A stretch of 64,000 nt of DNA from positions 62,001 through 126,000 of the forward strand of contig NZ_JAAOEN010000008.1 in the NCBI RefSeq assembly GCF_011320225.1, read 5' to 3'. The stretch comes from Phytoactinopolyspora limicola (lineage in GTDB: Bacteria > Actinomycetota > Actinomycetes > Jiangellales > Jiangellaceae). The notes beneath the pieces are model-generated. The model had not been told where the DNA came from. It worked only from the letters and a program-made list of their open reading frames with translations, and searched no databases. Each line of letters starts with the position of its first letter. Position 1 is the stretch's first letter. This document shows, piece after piece, positions 57,124 through 64,000 of this stretch. Position numbers and translations under genes: made by a program.

Positions 57124-59416
57124 CCCGGGTGAGGGGGGTGGGGAGATCGCCGCTGTGGATGATGTCGAGCCGCTGGGTAGGGCGGGTCAGTGCGACGTAG
57201 AGGTCGGTGGCGCCCCGCGCGGACTCGGCCACGATCTCACCCGGCTCGACCACGATCACCGTGTCGAATTCCAACCCCTTCGCCTGTTCCACCGTCAGGA
57301 CGGCGGCGCGGGCGTCGAGTGCGCTGGGGTCGTCGGTGCCAAGCGCAACGGTCGCCCCGATCGTCGTGTCCAACATCCGATGGAGTTCGCCAGCTAGCGA
57401 GCGAGGTGTGATGACCGCGAGCCGGCCATCATGGTCGGCATCGATATCAGCCGCGACGGCGGCCGCCACTTGGTCGGCCAGTTTCTCGGCCGGAACCTGA
57501 CTGGCCTGCGGGTAGATGCCGGTGGAACGCACCGACGTCGGCGGCTCGAGGTCGGAGTTGATGGTGTGCAGGACGTCGGCGGCTAGCTCCATCACCTCCG
57601 CCGGGGTGCGGTAGTTCACCGTCAGCGTCTCCTGCCGCCACCGGCCGGGTACATGTGGGTCGAGCACGTCGGCCCAGGAGTGTGCGCCTGCGGCGGCCGT
57701 GGTCTGCGCGATGTCACCGACGACGGTCATGGATTTGTTCGGCACCCGCCGCACCACCATGCGCCAGGCCATCGGCGACAACTCCTGGGCTTCGTCGACG
57801 ATCACATGACCGTAGGCCCAATGGCGGTCAGCGCCGGCTCGTTCGGCGACGGCGGCGGTGGCTGTCGCGCCGCGGTAGCGTTCGGCCACTTGGGCGGCGT
57901 CGACCGGGAACCCGAGGTCGAGACCGGTCAGCATCTCCTGAGCGAACCGCGCCTCGGCCTGCCGCTCCTGCGCTTCTCGCCGGGCCGCGGCGAGTGCGGC
58001 CTCATCCGGAGGTTCGCCGAGTAGATCGGCGGCCTCGTCCAGCAGCGGAATGTCGGCCTCGGACCACACGTCGTCACCACGGGAGTATTCGGGTTGGTGC
58101 AGGGCGGCACGTTCGGGTTCGTCGAGGGTCCGTGCGGTCGCGAGCAGGCGTGGGGTGGTGAACAGGCGGGTGAGAAGCTGCGTCGGCGACAACACTGGCC
58201 ACAGGTCGTCGATGACCGCCTGCACGTCGGGTTCACCGGCCAGGTCGGCCCTGGCGTCGGTGACGTCTTCGTCGTCGGCCACCTGACCGGAGCGTTCGAG
58301 ATACTGGCGGGCCAGCACGGTGCGGATCTCGCGGGAGAACGTCGCCCGGGCCTCGTTGTGCGCCCGTCGGGTCCGTCGAGCACGGGTACGGGCGGTCCGC
58401 ACGGCGTCCGGCTCGAGAATGAGGGCGGTTCCGTCGACGTGGAGTGGGACGGGGGAGCGGGGCACACGTTGGTGGTGCCGCACAGCGGCGGCCACCACCG
58501 ACGCCATCCGCAGATCGCCTTTGAGGATCGCGGTGTGGTCGGGTTCACGACGCTGAGCTTCGACGCCGGGGAGCAGCCGGCCGACCGTCGTCAGCGTCAC
58601 CCCGGTCTCGCCCAGCGACGGCAGCACCTGCTCGATGTAGCGCATGAACGTGGCGTTGGGGCCGAGCACCAGGACGCCACTGCGTTCTAGATGGTCGCGG
58701 TGGGTGTAGAGGAGATAGGCGGCGCGATGGAGCGCGGCCACCGTCTTGCCCGTGCCGGGGCCGCCTTGCACGACGAGGACGCCACCGAGTGGGGAGCGGA
58801 TGATGCGGTCCTGTTCGGCCTGGATGGTGGCGACGATGTCGGACATCCGTCCGGTGCGGTGTTCGCCGAGCGTGGCGAGTAGGGCGGCTTCCCCGCTGAG
58901 CGCGCCGGTTCCGGTAGACCTGGCGGTTTCGGCGAAGGTTTCGGCGAAGACTTCGTCGTCCACGCCGGTGACGACTCGCTGGCGGATCCGGATATGCCGC
59001 CGCCGGGCGATCTCGCCCGGGTTGGCCGCGGTGGCGCGGTAGAACGGTTCGGCCGCCGGGGCCCGCCAGTCGATCAGCAGCGGGTTGTACTCGTCGTCGG
59101 CCAGCGCGATCCGTCCGATGTGCGAGACGGCGTGGTCTCGGGTGTCCAACCGGCCGAAACACAGTCCCCGGTCGACGGAGAGGAGCCGCTCGAGGCGTTC
59201 GACCTCACGATCGACGAAGGCTTCCCGTTCCCACACCGCTTGGTGGTTGAACCCCTGCTGTTTGTACAGCTCGGCCAGGCGTTCGGTGGTGCGGGTGCGG
59301 AGCTGGTCGAGGCGGTCGTAGAGCAACGAAACGTACTGCTGCTCCTCCGTGACCGGATCCGAAGCTGAATGACCGGCGTCATTTGACAGAAGGCGCCGCC
59401 GCTCACTATTGTTAAT
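57113..59416 (-). CDS. helD: HelD/HelR-type UvrD-like RNA polymerase-associated helicase; start codon uncertain
   Basis: A superfamily 1 ATPase of about 767 residues, the group that binds RNA polymerase and releases stalled or rifamycin-bound enzyme. The N-terminal arm includes LTQ-like coiled sequence and GLCFGRLDTRDHAVSHIGRI, then PLLIDWRAPAAEPFYRATAA. Walker A is VVQGGPGTGKTVAALHRAAY, Walker B VIVDEAQELSPMAWRMVVRR, and later motifs include SMTVVGDIAQTTAAAGAH, LTVNYRTPAEVMELAADVLH and VEQAKGLEFDTVIVVEPGEI. Homology begins upstream of the TTG at 59326 (EEQQYVSLLYDRLD), but no in-frame ATG or GTG exists back to the stop at about 59456. An ATT at 59416, seven bases after GAGG, is the best candidate start. 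Confidence 0.85.
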   Translation of the reverse strand: MNNSERRRLLSNDAGHSASDPVTEEQQYVSLLYDRLDQLRTRTTERLAELYKQQGFNHQAVWEREAFVDREVERLERLLSVDRGLCFGRLDTRDHAVSHIGRIALADDEYNPLLIDWRAPAAEPFYRATAANPGEIARRRHIRIRQRVVTGVDDEVFAETFAETARSTGTGALSGEAALLATLGEHRTGRMSDIVATIQAEQDRIIRSPLGGVLVVQGGPGTGKTVAALHRAAYLLYTHRDHLERSGVLVLGPNATFMRYIEQVLPSLGETGVTLTTVGRLLPGVEAQRREPDHTAILKGDLRMASVVAAAVRHHQRVPRSPVPLHVDGTALILEPDAVRTARTRARRTRRAHNEARATFSREIRTVLARQYLERSGQVADDEDVTDARADLAGEPDVQAVIDDLWPVLSPTQLLTRLFTTPRLLATARTLDEPERAALHQPEYSRGDDVWSEADIPLLDEAADLLGEPPDEAALAAARREAQERQAEARFAQEMLTGLDLGFPVDAAQVAERYRGATATAAVAERAGADRHWAYGHVIVDEAQELSPMAWRMVVRRVPNKSMTVVGDIAQTTAAAGAHSWADVLDPHVPGRWRQETLTVNYRTPAEVMELAADVLHTINSDLEPPTSVRSTGIYPQASQVPAEKLADQVAAAVAADIDADHDGRLAVITPRSLAGELHRMLDTTIGATVALGTDDPSALDARAAVLTVEQAKGLEFDTVIVVEPGEIVAESARGATDLYVALTRPTQRLDIIHSGDLPTPLTRVCT

Positions 59417-59419
59417 AGT
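59405..59419. promoter_or_regulatory. 15-base palindrome overlapping the probable helD-type start
   Basis: ACTATT and AATAGT flank GTT and are exactly complementary. On the minus strand the proposed ATT start codon (59416-59414) lies inside it. It could be a protein site or a small hairpin affecting initiation. Confidence 0.5.
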
Positions 59420-59441
59420 AATTCCTCTCTCGCGTATTTCT

Positions 59442-59453
59442 AATTCTGCAATT
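59442..59453. promoter_or_regulatory. 12-bp copy of the ArsR palindrome half
   Basis: AATTCTGCAATT is identical to 6185-6196, the right part of the 20-bp palindrome before the ArsR-type gene. The other half of the palindrome is not conserved here. It lies in the leader of the helD-type gene. Confidence 0.4.
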
Positions 59454-59478
59454 CTTTAAATTCTGACGCGAATTGCTT

Positions 59479-59484
59479 ACTATA
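59479..59484 (-). promoter_or_regulatory. Probable -10 element of the helD-type gene
   Basis: TATAGT on the minus strand would place the transcript start near 59472, giving a leader of about 55 bases that holds the 12-bp ArsR-like word and the GAGAGAGG ribosome site. No convincing -35 is present at 16-18 bases. Confidence 0.5.
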
Positions 59485-59593
59485 CCGAAAAGCGCGAGCC
59501 GCGGAAACTCTGCCGTCACCCACCACAAATGATGTGGGGTCGCGCCACCCCGCCGCCATAGGCGTAGTGTTGGTCATGCGAGGTAATACGAAC

Positions 59594-59824
59594 ATGAGCG
59601 AGCCAGGCGAGCCGATGAGCCGCGCACGGAGTTCGATCGAATCGGGTGAACAGCAGCTCGACGAGGAAGACATGCTCCGGCAGGTGCGGCAGGTCATGGC
59701 GGAGGCTACCGGTGCCGATACCTGGCCGACCACTGACGACGACGGTGCTCCGCTTCCGCGTCTCGACGTAGACGAGCCAGACCTGGATGCCGATGACCCC
59801 CTGCTACGGGGCGGCTATGTGTGA
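59594..59824 (+). CDS. Small acidic hypothetical protein
   Basis: A 76-residue protein with no recognised family. It is strongly acidic in its second half (PTTDDDGAPLPRLDVDEPDL) and has one predicted helix (EEDMLRQVRQVMAEATG). The ATG at 59594 has GAGG ten bases upstream. An earlier ATG at 59576, five bases after TAGTGT, could give a leaderless form with six more residues. The stop overlaps the next gene as GTGA. It is divergent from the helD-type gene across a short AT-rich region. Confidence 0.6.
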   Translation: MSEPGEPMSRARSSIESGEQQLDEEDMLRQVRQVMAEATGADTWPTTDDDGAPLPRLDVDEPDLDADDPLLRGGYV

Positions 59825-60219
59825 CTGACTCAGCTGCCGGATCCGTGGGACACCGTGATTCTTCACGTCACATCGGCGGCGGACGACGTCCGTGCGGTGG
59901 CGACGCTGGGATGCGAGATGAGTCGGCCTGGCACAGTGAGTTCTTCTTTCCGGCGATCAGCCCGGAGTTCGCCGCGGCATGTCTCGAATTGCGCCGCTCC
60001 ATGTATCAAGCGGATCGCCCCGGCGGCCGTGGCGCCTGGTACAACGCCATCATCAGGATGCGCCGGGACGGGCTGATCGCCCCGCTGTATGACTTCTCCC
60101 AGCCGCCGTTCGGTCACTGGGGTCCGCGTGAGGTCGACCTCGTCCGTCGCGACCAAGAATTGTATCCGCGTGATCCAGGGCAGCTGCCGGCCTGGCATCC
60201 AGCGCGCGAACACCCCTGA
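59821..60219 (+). CDS. Hypothetical protein coupled to the small acidic gene
   Basis: A 132-residue protein. The first 30 residues are of low complexity, and the conserved-looking part starts near residue 31 (RDESAWHSEFFFPAISPEFA), with aromatic-rich segments GGRGAWYNAIIRMRRDGLIA and YDFSQPPFGHWGPREVD. No known motif was identified. The GTG at 59821 overlaps the stop of the acidic gene; an ATG at 59911 would give only the ordered part. The pair could be a two-gene module, but there is no evidence for a toxin-antitoxin function. Confidence 0.6.
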   Translation: MTDSAAGSVGHRDSSRHIGGGRRPCGGDAGMRDESAWHSEFFFPAISPEFAAACLELRRSMYQADRPGGRGAWYNAIIRMRRDGLIAPLYDFSQPPFGHWGPREVDLVRRDQELYPRDPGQLPAWHPAREHP

Positions 60220-60253
60220 GCCGCTCAGCGGTAAGGGCGCCGCCGTCTAGGCG

Positions 60254-61063
60254 CTACCCGTTGTTGTCGTTCTCGGCCGGCTCGTCGGACGGGGGAGTCA
60301 CCCCGGCTGAGGCCATCTCGGCGGCCTGCCGTACGAGCGGAGCGGCCTGGGCCATCTGTTCACCCTCAAGCCGGTATGACGGACCGGACAGGCCGATCGC
60401 CGCGATCACCGAGCCGTCGGCGGCGTATACCGGGGCGGCAGCGGCACTCAGCCCTTCCTCGAACTCTTCGCTGCTGGTGGCGTAGCCGTCGGCCCGGACC
60501 CGGTCGATCTCCTCGGCCAGCTGGTTGGGGTCGACGATGGTGTGGTCGGTATAACGCTCGTGAGGTCCGGCGATGATGGACTCGCGCTCGGCGTCGTCGA
60601 GGCCGGCGAGAAACACCTTCCCCGGCGAGGTGCAGTGGAGCGGGGTCCGCCGGCCGAGCCAGCTGCGGCTGGCCACGGTAGAGGTAGACAGGATCTGATC
60701 GATGGTCACCGATTCGTTACCTTCGAGGACTGACAGTGTGACTGTCTCTTCGCTCTGCCGGGCCAGCCACTCACATCCTGGTTGAGCCTGGCGGGTGACG
60801 TCGGGGCCGACGGTGACGGCGTGCGCGAGGTGCACGAGGCCAAAGCCGAGGCGGTACTTGCCGCTCTGGATGTGCTGCTCTACCAGTCCGCGGCTTTCAA
60901 GGGTGTTGAGCAGGCGAAACGCCGTTGATTTGTGGACTCCGAGGGCGTTGCCGACATCCGTGACACCCGCCCAATCGGCCCGGGCTAGGTATTCGAGGAT
61001 GGCAATGGCGCGTTCTACGGATTGAACGTGACCGGTTGCCCGGCCGTGTCTGGTTGACTCCAC
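60254..61063 (-). CDS. IclR family transcriptional regulator
   Basis: A 269-residue regulator. The N-terminal winged helix is QSVERAIAILEYLARADWAG followed by DVGNALGVHKSTAFRLLNTL. The C-terminal ligand domain has LHCTSPGKVFLAGL, YATSSEEFEEGLSAAAAPVY and IAAIGLSGPSYRL, all typical. IclR proteins usually control catabolic genes in response to a metabolite. The GTG at 61063 is the start consistent with the family; the preceding TAGACT overlaps the etfA stop, so either a leaderless internal promoter or operon read-through is possible. It is the last gene of the leftward dehydrogenase-etfB-etfA unit. Confidence 0.93.
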   Translation of the reverse strand: MESTRHGRATGHVQSVERAIAILEYLARADWAGVTDVGNALGVHKSTAFRLLNTLESRGLVEQHIQSGKYRLGFGLVHLAHAVTVGPDVTRQAQPGCEWLARQSEETVTLSVLEGNESVTIDQILSTSTVASRSWLGRRTPLHCTSPGKVFLAGLDDAERESIIAGPHERYTDHTIVDPNQLAEEIDRVRADGYATSSEEFEEGLSAAAAPVYAADGSVIAAIGLSGPSYRLEGEQMAQAAPLVRQAAEMASAGVTPPSDEPAENDNNG

Positions 61064-61074
61064 ACGGCGCGAGT

Positions 61075-62130
61075 CTACAGATCGGGGCGGTCCCCGTCGT
61101 GCCCATCCGCCCCAACACCCGGGGCGGGGAGGGGGAGTGGGCTCGGGGTTCGGCGGCGGATCTCGGCGACCACCGCGGGCACCACCTCGCCGACGTCGCC
61201 GATGACGGCGTACGTCGCGCGGCTGACCAGCGGCGCGTCCGGATCGGTGTTGATCGCCAGGATGTGTTTGGCCCCCATACACCCCACCCAATGCTGGGTG
61301 GCGCCGCTGATGCCGCAGGCGATGTACAGGTCGGGATTCACCTTGGTCCCGGTCTGGCCCACTTGGTCGCGGTGTGGGCGCCACCCGTTGTTCGTCGCCA
61401 CCCGGGAGCATCCGACGGCGCCTCCGACCAGCTCCGCCAGCTCCTCCAGCGGGGCGAACCCGTCGGCGCCGCCCACTCCTCGTCCGCCGGACACCACCAC
61501 GCGGGCCGAGGCGAGCGTGACGCCGTCGCCACGGGTGGTGCGTTCGATGACCCGGGCATGGGGGAGGGTGTCGTCAAGAACCGGGCTGAAGGTTTCCGTC
61601 GTCAGGTCTCCGACGACGCTGGCCGGTGCGGGCTCGATCGCTCCGGCGGCCACCGTGAACAGCGCTGTCGACGCGACGAGTTCAGCGTCCTCGAGCAGCA
61701 TGCCACCGTTGCGGACTCGGGTGAGCCGCCACTCGTCGCCACTGGCGGTGGCCGTGATGGTGGTGCAATTGGCGGCCAGGGGTAGATCCAGCCGCGCCGC
61801 GGTCTGCGCCATGACCTCGGTGGTGCGATCACCGGCGCTCGCGACCACCGCGGACGGGGCCAGCGTGCGGACCAGCTGAGCCGACGCTGCACCCCACAAC
61901 TCGGGGGAGTAGGCATCGAGCAGCGGGTGCGCGACGCGGAACCAGCGCACCACCCCATAGGTGGTCAGCTCGGCCGCGGTCGGTGCGTCATCGTGCCGGC
62001 CGGAATCGTCGAACGTCATCGCCCGCAGGGGCTCGCCACGAGTGCTCGCGAGTTCCCTCGCGAGGGTCAGGGTCTCCGTCGCCGACGGCGTCAGCGATCC
62101 CGCGTCGAGGTCGACGAATGCGAGCACCAT
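61075..62130 (-). CDS. etfA: Electron transfer flavoprotein subunit alpha
   Basis: A 351-residue subunit that holds FAD and passes electrons from dehydrogenases to the quinone pool. The C-terminal FAD-binding domain is complete: ARVVVSGGRGVGGADGFAPL, AVGCSRVATNNGWRPHRDQV, GQTGTKVNPDLYIACGISGA and AKHILAINTDPDAPL. The N-terminal domain is more variable. The ATG follows GAGAGG. Between etfB and this gene lies a 118-base spacer with repeats. The presence of etfBA next to a GcvT-type flavoprotein dehydrogenase suggests a dedicated ETF. Confidence 0.94.
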   Translation of the reverse strand: MVLAFVDLDAGSLTPSATETLTLARELASTRGEPLRAMTFDDSGRHDDAPTAAELTTYGVVRWFRVAHPLLDAYSPELWGAASAQLVRTLAPSAVVASAGDRTTEVMAQTAARLDLPLAANCTTITATASGDEWRLTRVRNGGMLLEDAELVASTALFTVAAGAIEPAPASVVGDLTTETFSPVLDDTLPHARVIERTTRGDGVTLASARVVVSGGRGVGGADGFAPLEELAELVGGAVGCSRVATNNGWRPHRDQVGQTGTKVNPDLYIACGISGATQHWVGCMGAKHILAINTDPDAPLVSRATYAVIGDVGEVVPAVVAEIRRRTPSPLPLPAPGVGADGHDGDRPDL

Positions 62131-62248
62131 CGTTGTTCACCTCTCCCCAGAGTGCGTGGCACGTTGAAATGCAGTGCGTGGCACGTTGAAGTGTTGCCAG
62201 CGCGCCCGAAATGCCGGCTTTGTGGAGCGCCCTGGCGTGCCACGCCCG
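62131..62248. repeat. Spacer between etfB and etfA with direct and inverted repeats
   Basis: AGTGCGTGGCACGTTGAA occurs at 62151-62168 and 62173-62190, 22 bases apart. CGTGCCACG at 62236-62244 is complementary to the CGTGGCACG core of both copies, so alternative hairpins can form between etfB and etfA in the transcript. Confidence 0.85.
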
Positions 62249-63013
62249 TCACAGCACCTCCAACTCCTGGAGAACGTCGACGACGGCCGGTGCGGCGGCC
62301 GCGCCATGTCCGAGGAGCACCGTCTCCGACTGCTTCTCCTCAGGTAGCCGCAACCTCACCTTGCGCAGCCCACCGGCCGACACCGCCGCGCGCACCACGG
62401 TTGCCGAGGCCTTGCGGGCACGTAGCCGGCCACGCATGCTCGGATACCGCGGGAGGTTCAGCCCTTCCTTCACCGCGACGGCAGCGGGCAGCGGCGTCTC
62501 GTAGACTTCGACCCCGGCCGGGACGTCCCGGCGCAGCCTCACCCGAGACAAGCCGGGGTCCACCTCGATACCTTTGACCCCACCTACCATGGGCCGCCCG
62601 GTTGCCACCGCGACCCGGACGCCCACCTGGTAGTGGCCGGCGTCGGGTGACTCGTTGCCGAAGAACATCAGGTCGAATGGTCCGGCGGCCGTCTCGAGGT
62701 CACCAACGGCGTCGACGATCACCGCCGCGGTGGCCTGCGGGTCCAGCTCGCCGGTGCCGGTGTCGACGAGTACGCCGTCGTCGGCGCCCATGGAGATGGC
62801 GTAGCGCAGCTGCTCGTCGGCCTCGACCGGCCCGACGGTCAGGACCGTGACGCTGCCGCCATGTTCGGCGACGAGCCGCACGGCCTCCTCGATGGCGCAC
62901 TCCTCGTGCGGACTGACGGTGAAGGCGAGGTGCCGGACGTCGAGACCGTCGGCGTTCAGCTGCGGAGCACCACCGGAGGCGGGCACCCGCTTCACGCACA
63001 CCAGAATCCGCAT
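62249..63013 (-). CDS. etfB: Electron transfer flavoprotein subunit beta
   Basis: A 254-residue partner of EtfA. Typical parts are RILVCVKRVPASGGAP at the N-terminus, HEECAIEEAVRLVAEHGGSV, LRYAISMGADDGVLV and MFFGNESPDAGHYQVGVRVA. The usual signature near the C-terminal part (LPAAVAVKEGLNLPRYPSM) is present. The ATG at 63013 is preferred to GTG 63019, because GAGG is correctly spaced from it. It follows the dehydrogenase gene by 11 bases. Confidence 0.94.
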   Translation of the reverse strand: MRILVCVKRVPASGGAPQLNADGLDVRHLAFTVSPHEECAIEEAVRLVAEHGGSVTVLTVGPVEADEQLRYAISMGADDGVLVDTGTGELDPQATAAVIVDAVGDLETAAGPFDLMFFGNESPDAGHYQVGVRVAVATGRPMVGGVKGIEVDPGLSRVRLRRDVPAGVEVYETPLPAAVAVKEGLNLPRYPSMRGRLRARKASATVVRAAVSAGGLRKVRLRLPEEKQSETVLLGHGAAAAPAVVDVLQELEVL

Positions 63014-63024
63014 GGCCACTCACC

Positions 63025-63999
63025 TCACCCCTTCATGCGGGAGTCGTCCGGGTCGAAGAGGGGAGTGCGGTCGGTGCGGGCGACGGTGACCGGGTAGTAC
63101 TCACCCATGTACTGCACCAGCAACGACGTGCCCTCTACCGCGTGTTCGACGGGTAGATACGCCATCAGCAGGTACGCACCCACCGACGGGCCGGCCCCGG
63201 CAGTGGTGACGTACGACGGTCGGCCCAGCCGGTCGGTGATCCTGGTCCGGTCCAGAGTCAGGATGGGTTCGCCGCCCTGGGGGTAGCGCAGCCGCCCGGT
63301 GGAGTCGTGGTGGTCGTCGACGGTCAGGGTGCACATCGCCGCCGCCTGGGGCCGCTCCCGGGCCCGCACGTAGGCGTCCTTGCCGATGAAGTCCGCCTCC
63401 TTGACCCGGCGTGCGGCCAGCCCCGCCTCCACCGGGTTGTATTCCCCGTCCAGTTCGGCACCCATGAGCCGGTAGCCCTTCTCGATCCGCCCGGTGGTGC
63501 CGTAGACACCGATGCCGGCCGGGACGATGCCGTGTGCGCGCCCGGCTTCGGCGACCGCGTCCCAGACCGCGCCGCCCTGCTCGAACGGGGCGTGTAGCTC
63601 CCACCCGAGTTCGCCAACGTAGGAGACCCGTAGCGCGAGCACCGGCACGGTGCCGATGTGGAGGTGCCGCGCGGTGGCGAACGGGAAGGCCGCGTCGCCG
63701 ACGTCGTCCTCGGTCACCTCGGCGAGCACGTCGCGGGCGCGTGGTCCCCACAGGCCCAGCGTGCACACCGCCGACGTGAGGTCGACGAATCCGACCGAGC
63801 CGTCGCCCGGCAGGTGACGGGTGAACCAGGCCCGGTCGCGGGCGCCGTCGGCGCCGCCGGTGATGATCCGGTACCGGTGCTCGTCGAGCCGCACCACCGT
63901 GAGGTCGCTGCGGAACCCGCCGCCGGGCCCGAGCACGGGGGTGTAGATGAGCCGCCCGACCGGCCGGTCGGCCTGCCCGACGATCATCCGTTGTAGGTA
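63025..63999 (-). CDS. Dimethylglycine/sarcosine dehydrogenase-like flavoprotein, C-terminal part (cut by window end)
   Basis: The visible 324 residues are the folate-binding GcvT-like domain found at the C-terminus of FAD-dependent dimethylglycine and sarcosine dehydrogenases. The frame runs through the window edge, and the first residues (YLQRMIVGQADRPVGRLIYT) are internal. Family motifs are FVDLTSAVCTLGLWGPRARD, RVSYVGELGWELHAPFEQGG, GRIEKGYRLMGAELDGEYNP and VEAGLAARRVKEADFIGKDA. The FAD domain must lie beyond the window. These enzymes demethylate an N-methyl amino acid, hand the one-carbon unit to tetrahydrofolate and reduce ETF, which matches the etfBA genes downstream. The exact substrate is not determinable. 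Confidence 0.88.
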   Translation of the reverse strand, partial: YLQRMIVGQADRPVGRLIYTPVLGPGGGFRSDLTVVRLDEHRYRIITGGADGARDRAWFTRHLPGDGSVGFVDLTSAVCTLGLWGPRARDVLAEVTEDDVGDAAFPFATARHLHIGTVPVLALRVSYVGELGWELHAPFEQGGAVWDAVAEAGRAHGIVPAGIGVYGTTGRIEKGYRLMGAELDGEYNPVEAGLAARRVKEADFIGKDAYVRARERPQAAAMCTLTVDDHHDSTGRLRYPQGGEPILTLDRTRITDRLGRPSYVTTAGAGPSVGAYLLMAYLPVEHAVEGTSLLVQYMGEYYPVTVARTDRTPLFDPDDSRMKG

Positions 64000-64000
64000 G

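Noticed and set aside
59330-59600. Rifamycin-associated element (19-bp GC palindrome) expected before HelR-type genes
   Set aside because: No GGGGCTTGC-type palindrome was found upstream; the region is AT-rich with other small palindromes.

Overview
The window is chromosomal DNA of a high-GC actinobacterium (Actinomycetota). The signs are uniformly GC-rich coding sequence, many GTG starts, 4-bp stop/start overlaps, actinobacterial families (DUF7455, DUF5998, SepH, DUF1918, DUF222-HNH), a coproporphyrin-type ferrochelatase with C-terminal cysteines, and standalone LigD-polymerase and LigC-type ligase genes. The order principal sigma factor, parE, parC, Pat-type acetyltransferase, DUF5998, phosphodiesterase, sepH, ferrochelatase, inositol phosphatase recalls a conserved block of Streptomyces-like chromosomes (from memory, not checked). 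The genus cannot be fixed from the sequence alone. No tRNA, rRNA, CRISPR array, transposase or prophage was recognised.

Layout. 1-11.3 kb: 3' end of the principal sigma factor, rhomboid protease, DUF7455, parE, a small hydrolase and a Na+/Ca2+-type antiporter, an ArsR-SulP pair behind a near-perfect 20-bp palindrome, a beta-carbonic anhydrase and parC. 11.3-16.3 kb: a repeat-rich island with a DUF222-HNH protein carrying nine in-frame 27-bp repeats, flanked by noncoding tandem repeats, then DUF1918 and an orphan ATP-grasp ligase. 16.3-24.3 kb: a two-component system, a divergent LolA-like/ABC operon, a dehalogenase-like hydrolase and a secreted beta-helix-like protein. 24.7-36 kb: Pat-like acetyltransferase, DUF5998, phosphodiesterase, ECF sigma factor, sepH, a lipoprotein, ferrochelatase and inositol monophosphatase, the last ending inside a perfect 62-bp palindrome.

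36.3-47 kb: an XRE/ATPase regulator divergent from a two-component pair, an MMPL exporter, cydAB overlapped at its end by a convergent orphan histidine kinase, a small GntR-type protein and msrB. 47.1-59.4 kb: DNA-end-repair genes (LigD-type polymerase, LigC-type ligase), a heterodimeric ABC exporter, a RibD-C reductase, a ZapE/AFG1-type ATPase and a HelD-type helicase. 59.5-64 kb: two small unknown proteins and a leftward operon of a dimethylglycine/sarcosine dehydrogenase-like flavoprotein (cut by the window end), etfB, etfA and an IclR regulator, which reads as a methylated-amine oxidation unit passing electrons to ETF.

The most unusual feature is a pair of noncoding elements (47133-47832 and 56492-57123) bounded by inverted copies of a GCACCTGATC-based sequence. 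In one of them the 184-bp arms differ at about 12 positions without gaps, the stop codons of both flanking convergent genes lie inside the arms, and an internal hairpin shows a compensatory base change among copies. Other points to check are the absent standard start codon of the HelD-type gene and a 12-bp sequence shared between its leader and the ArsR palindrome.
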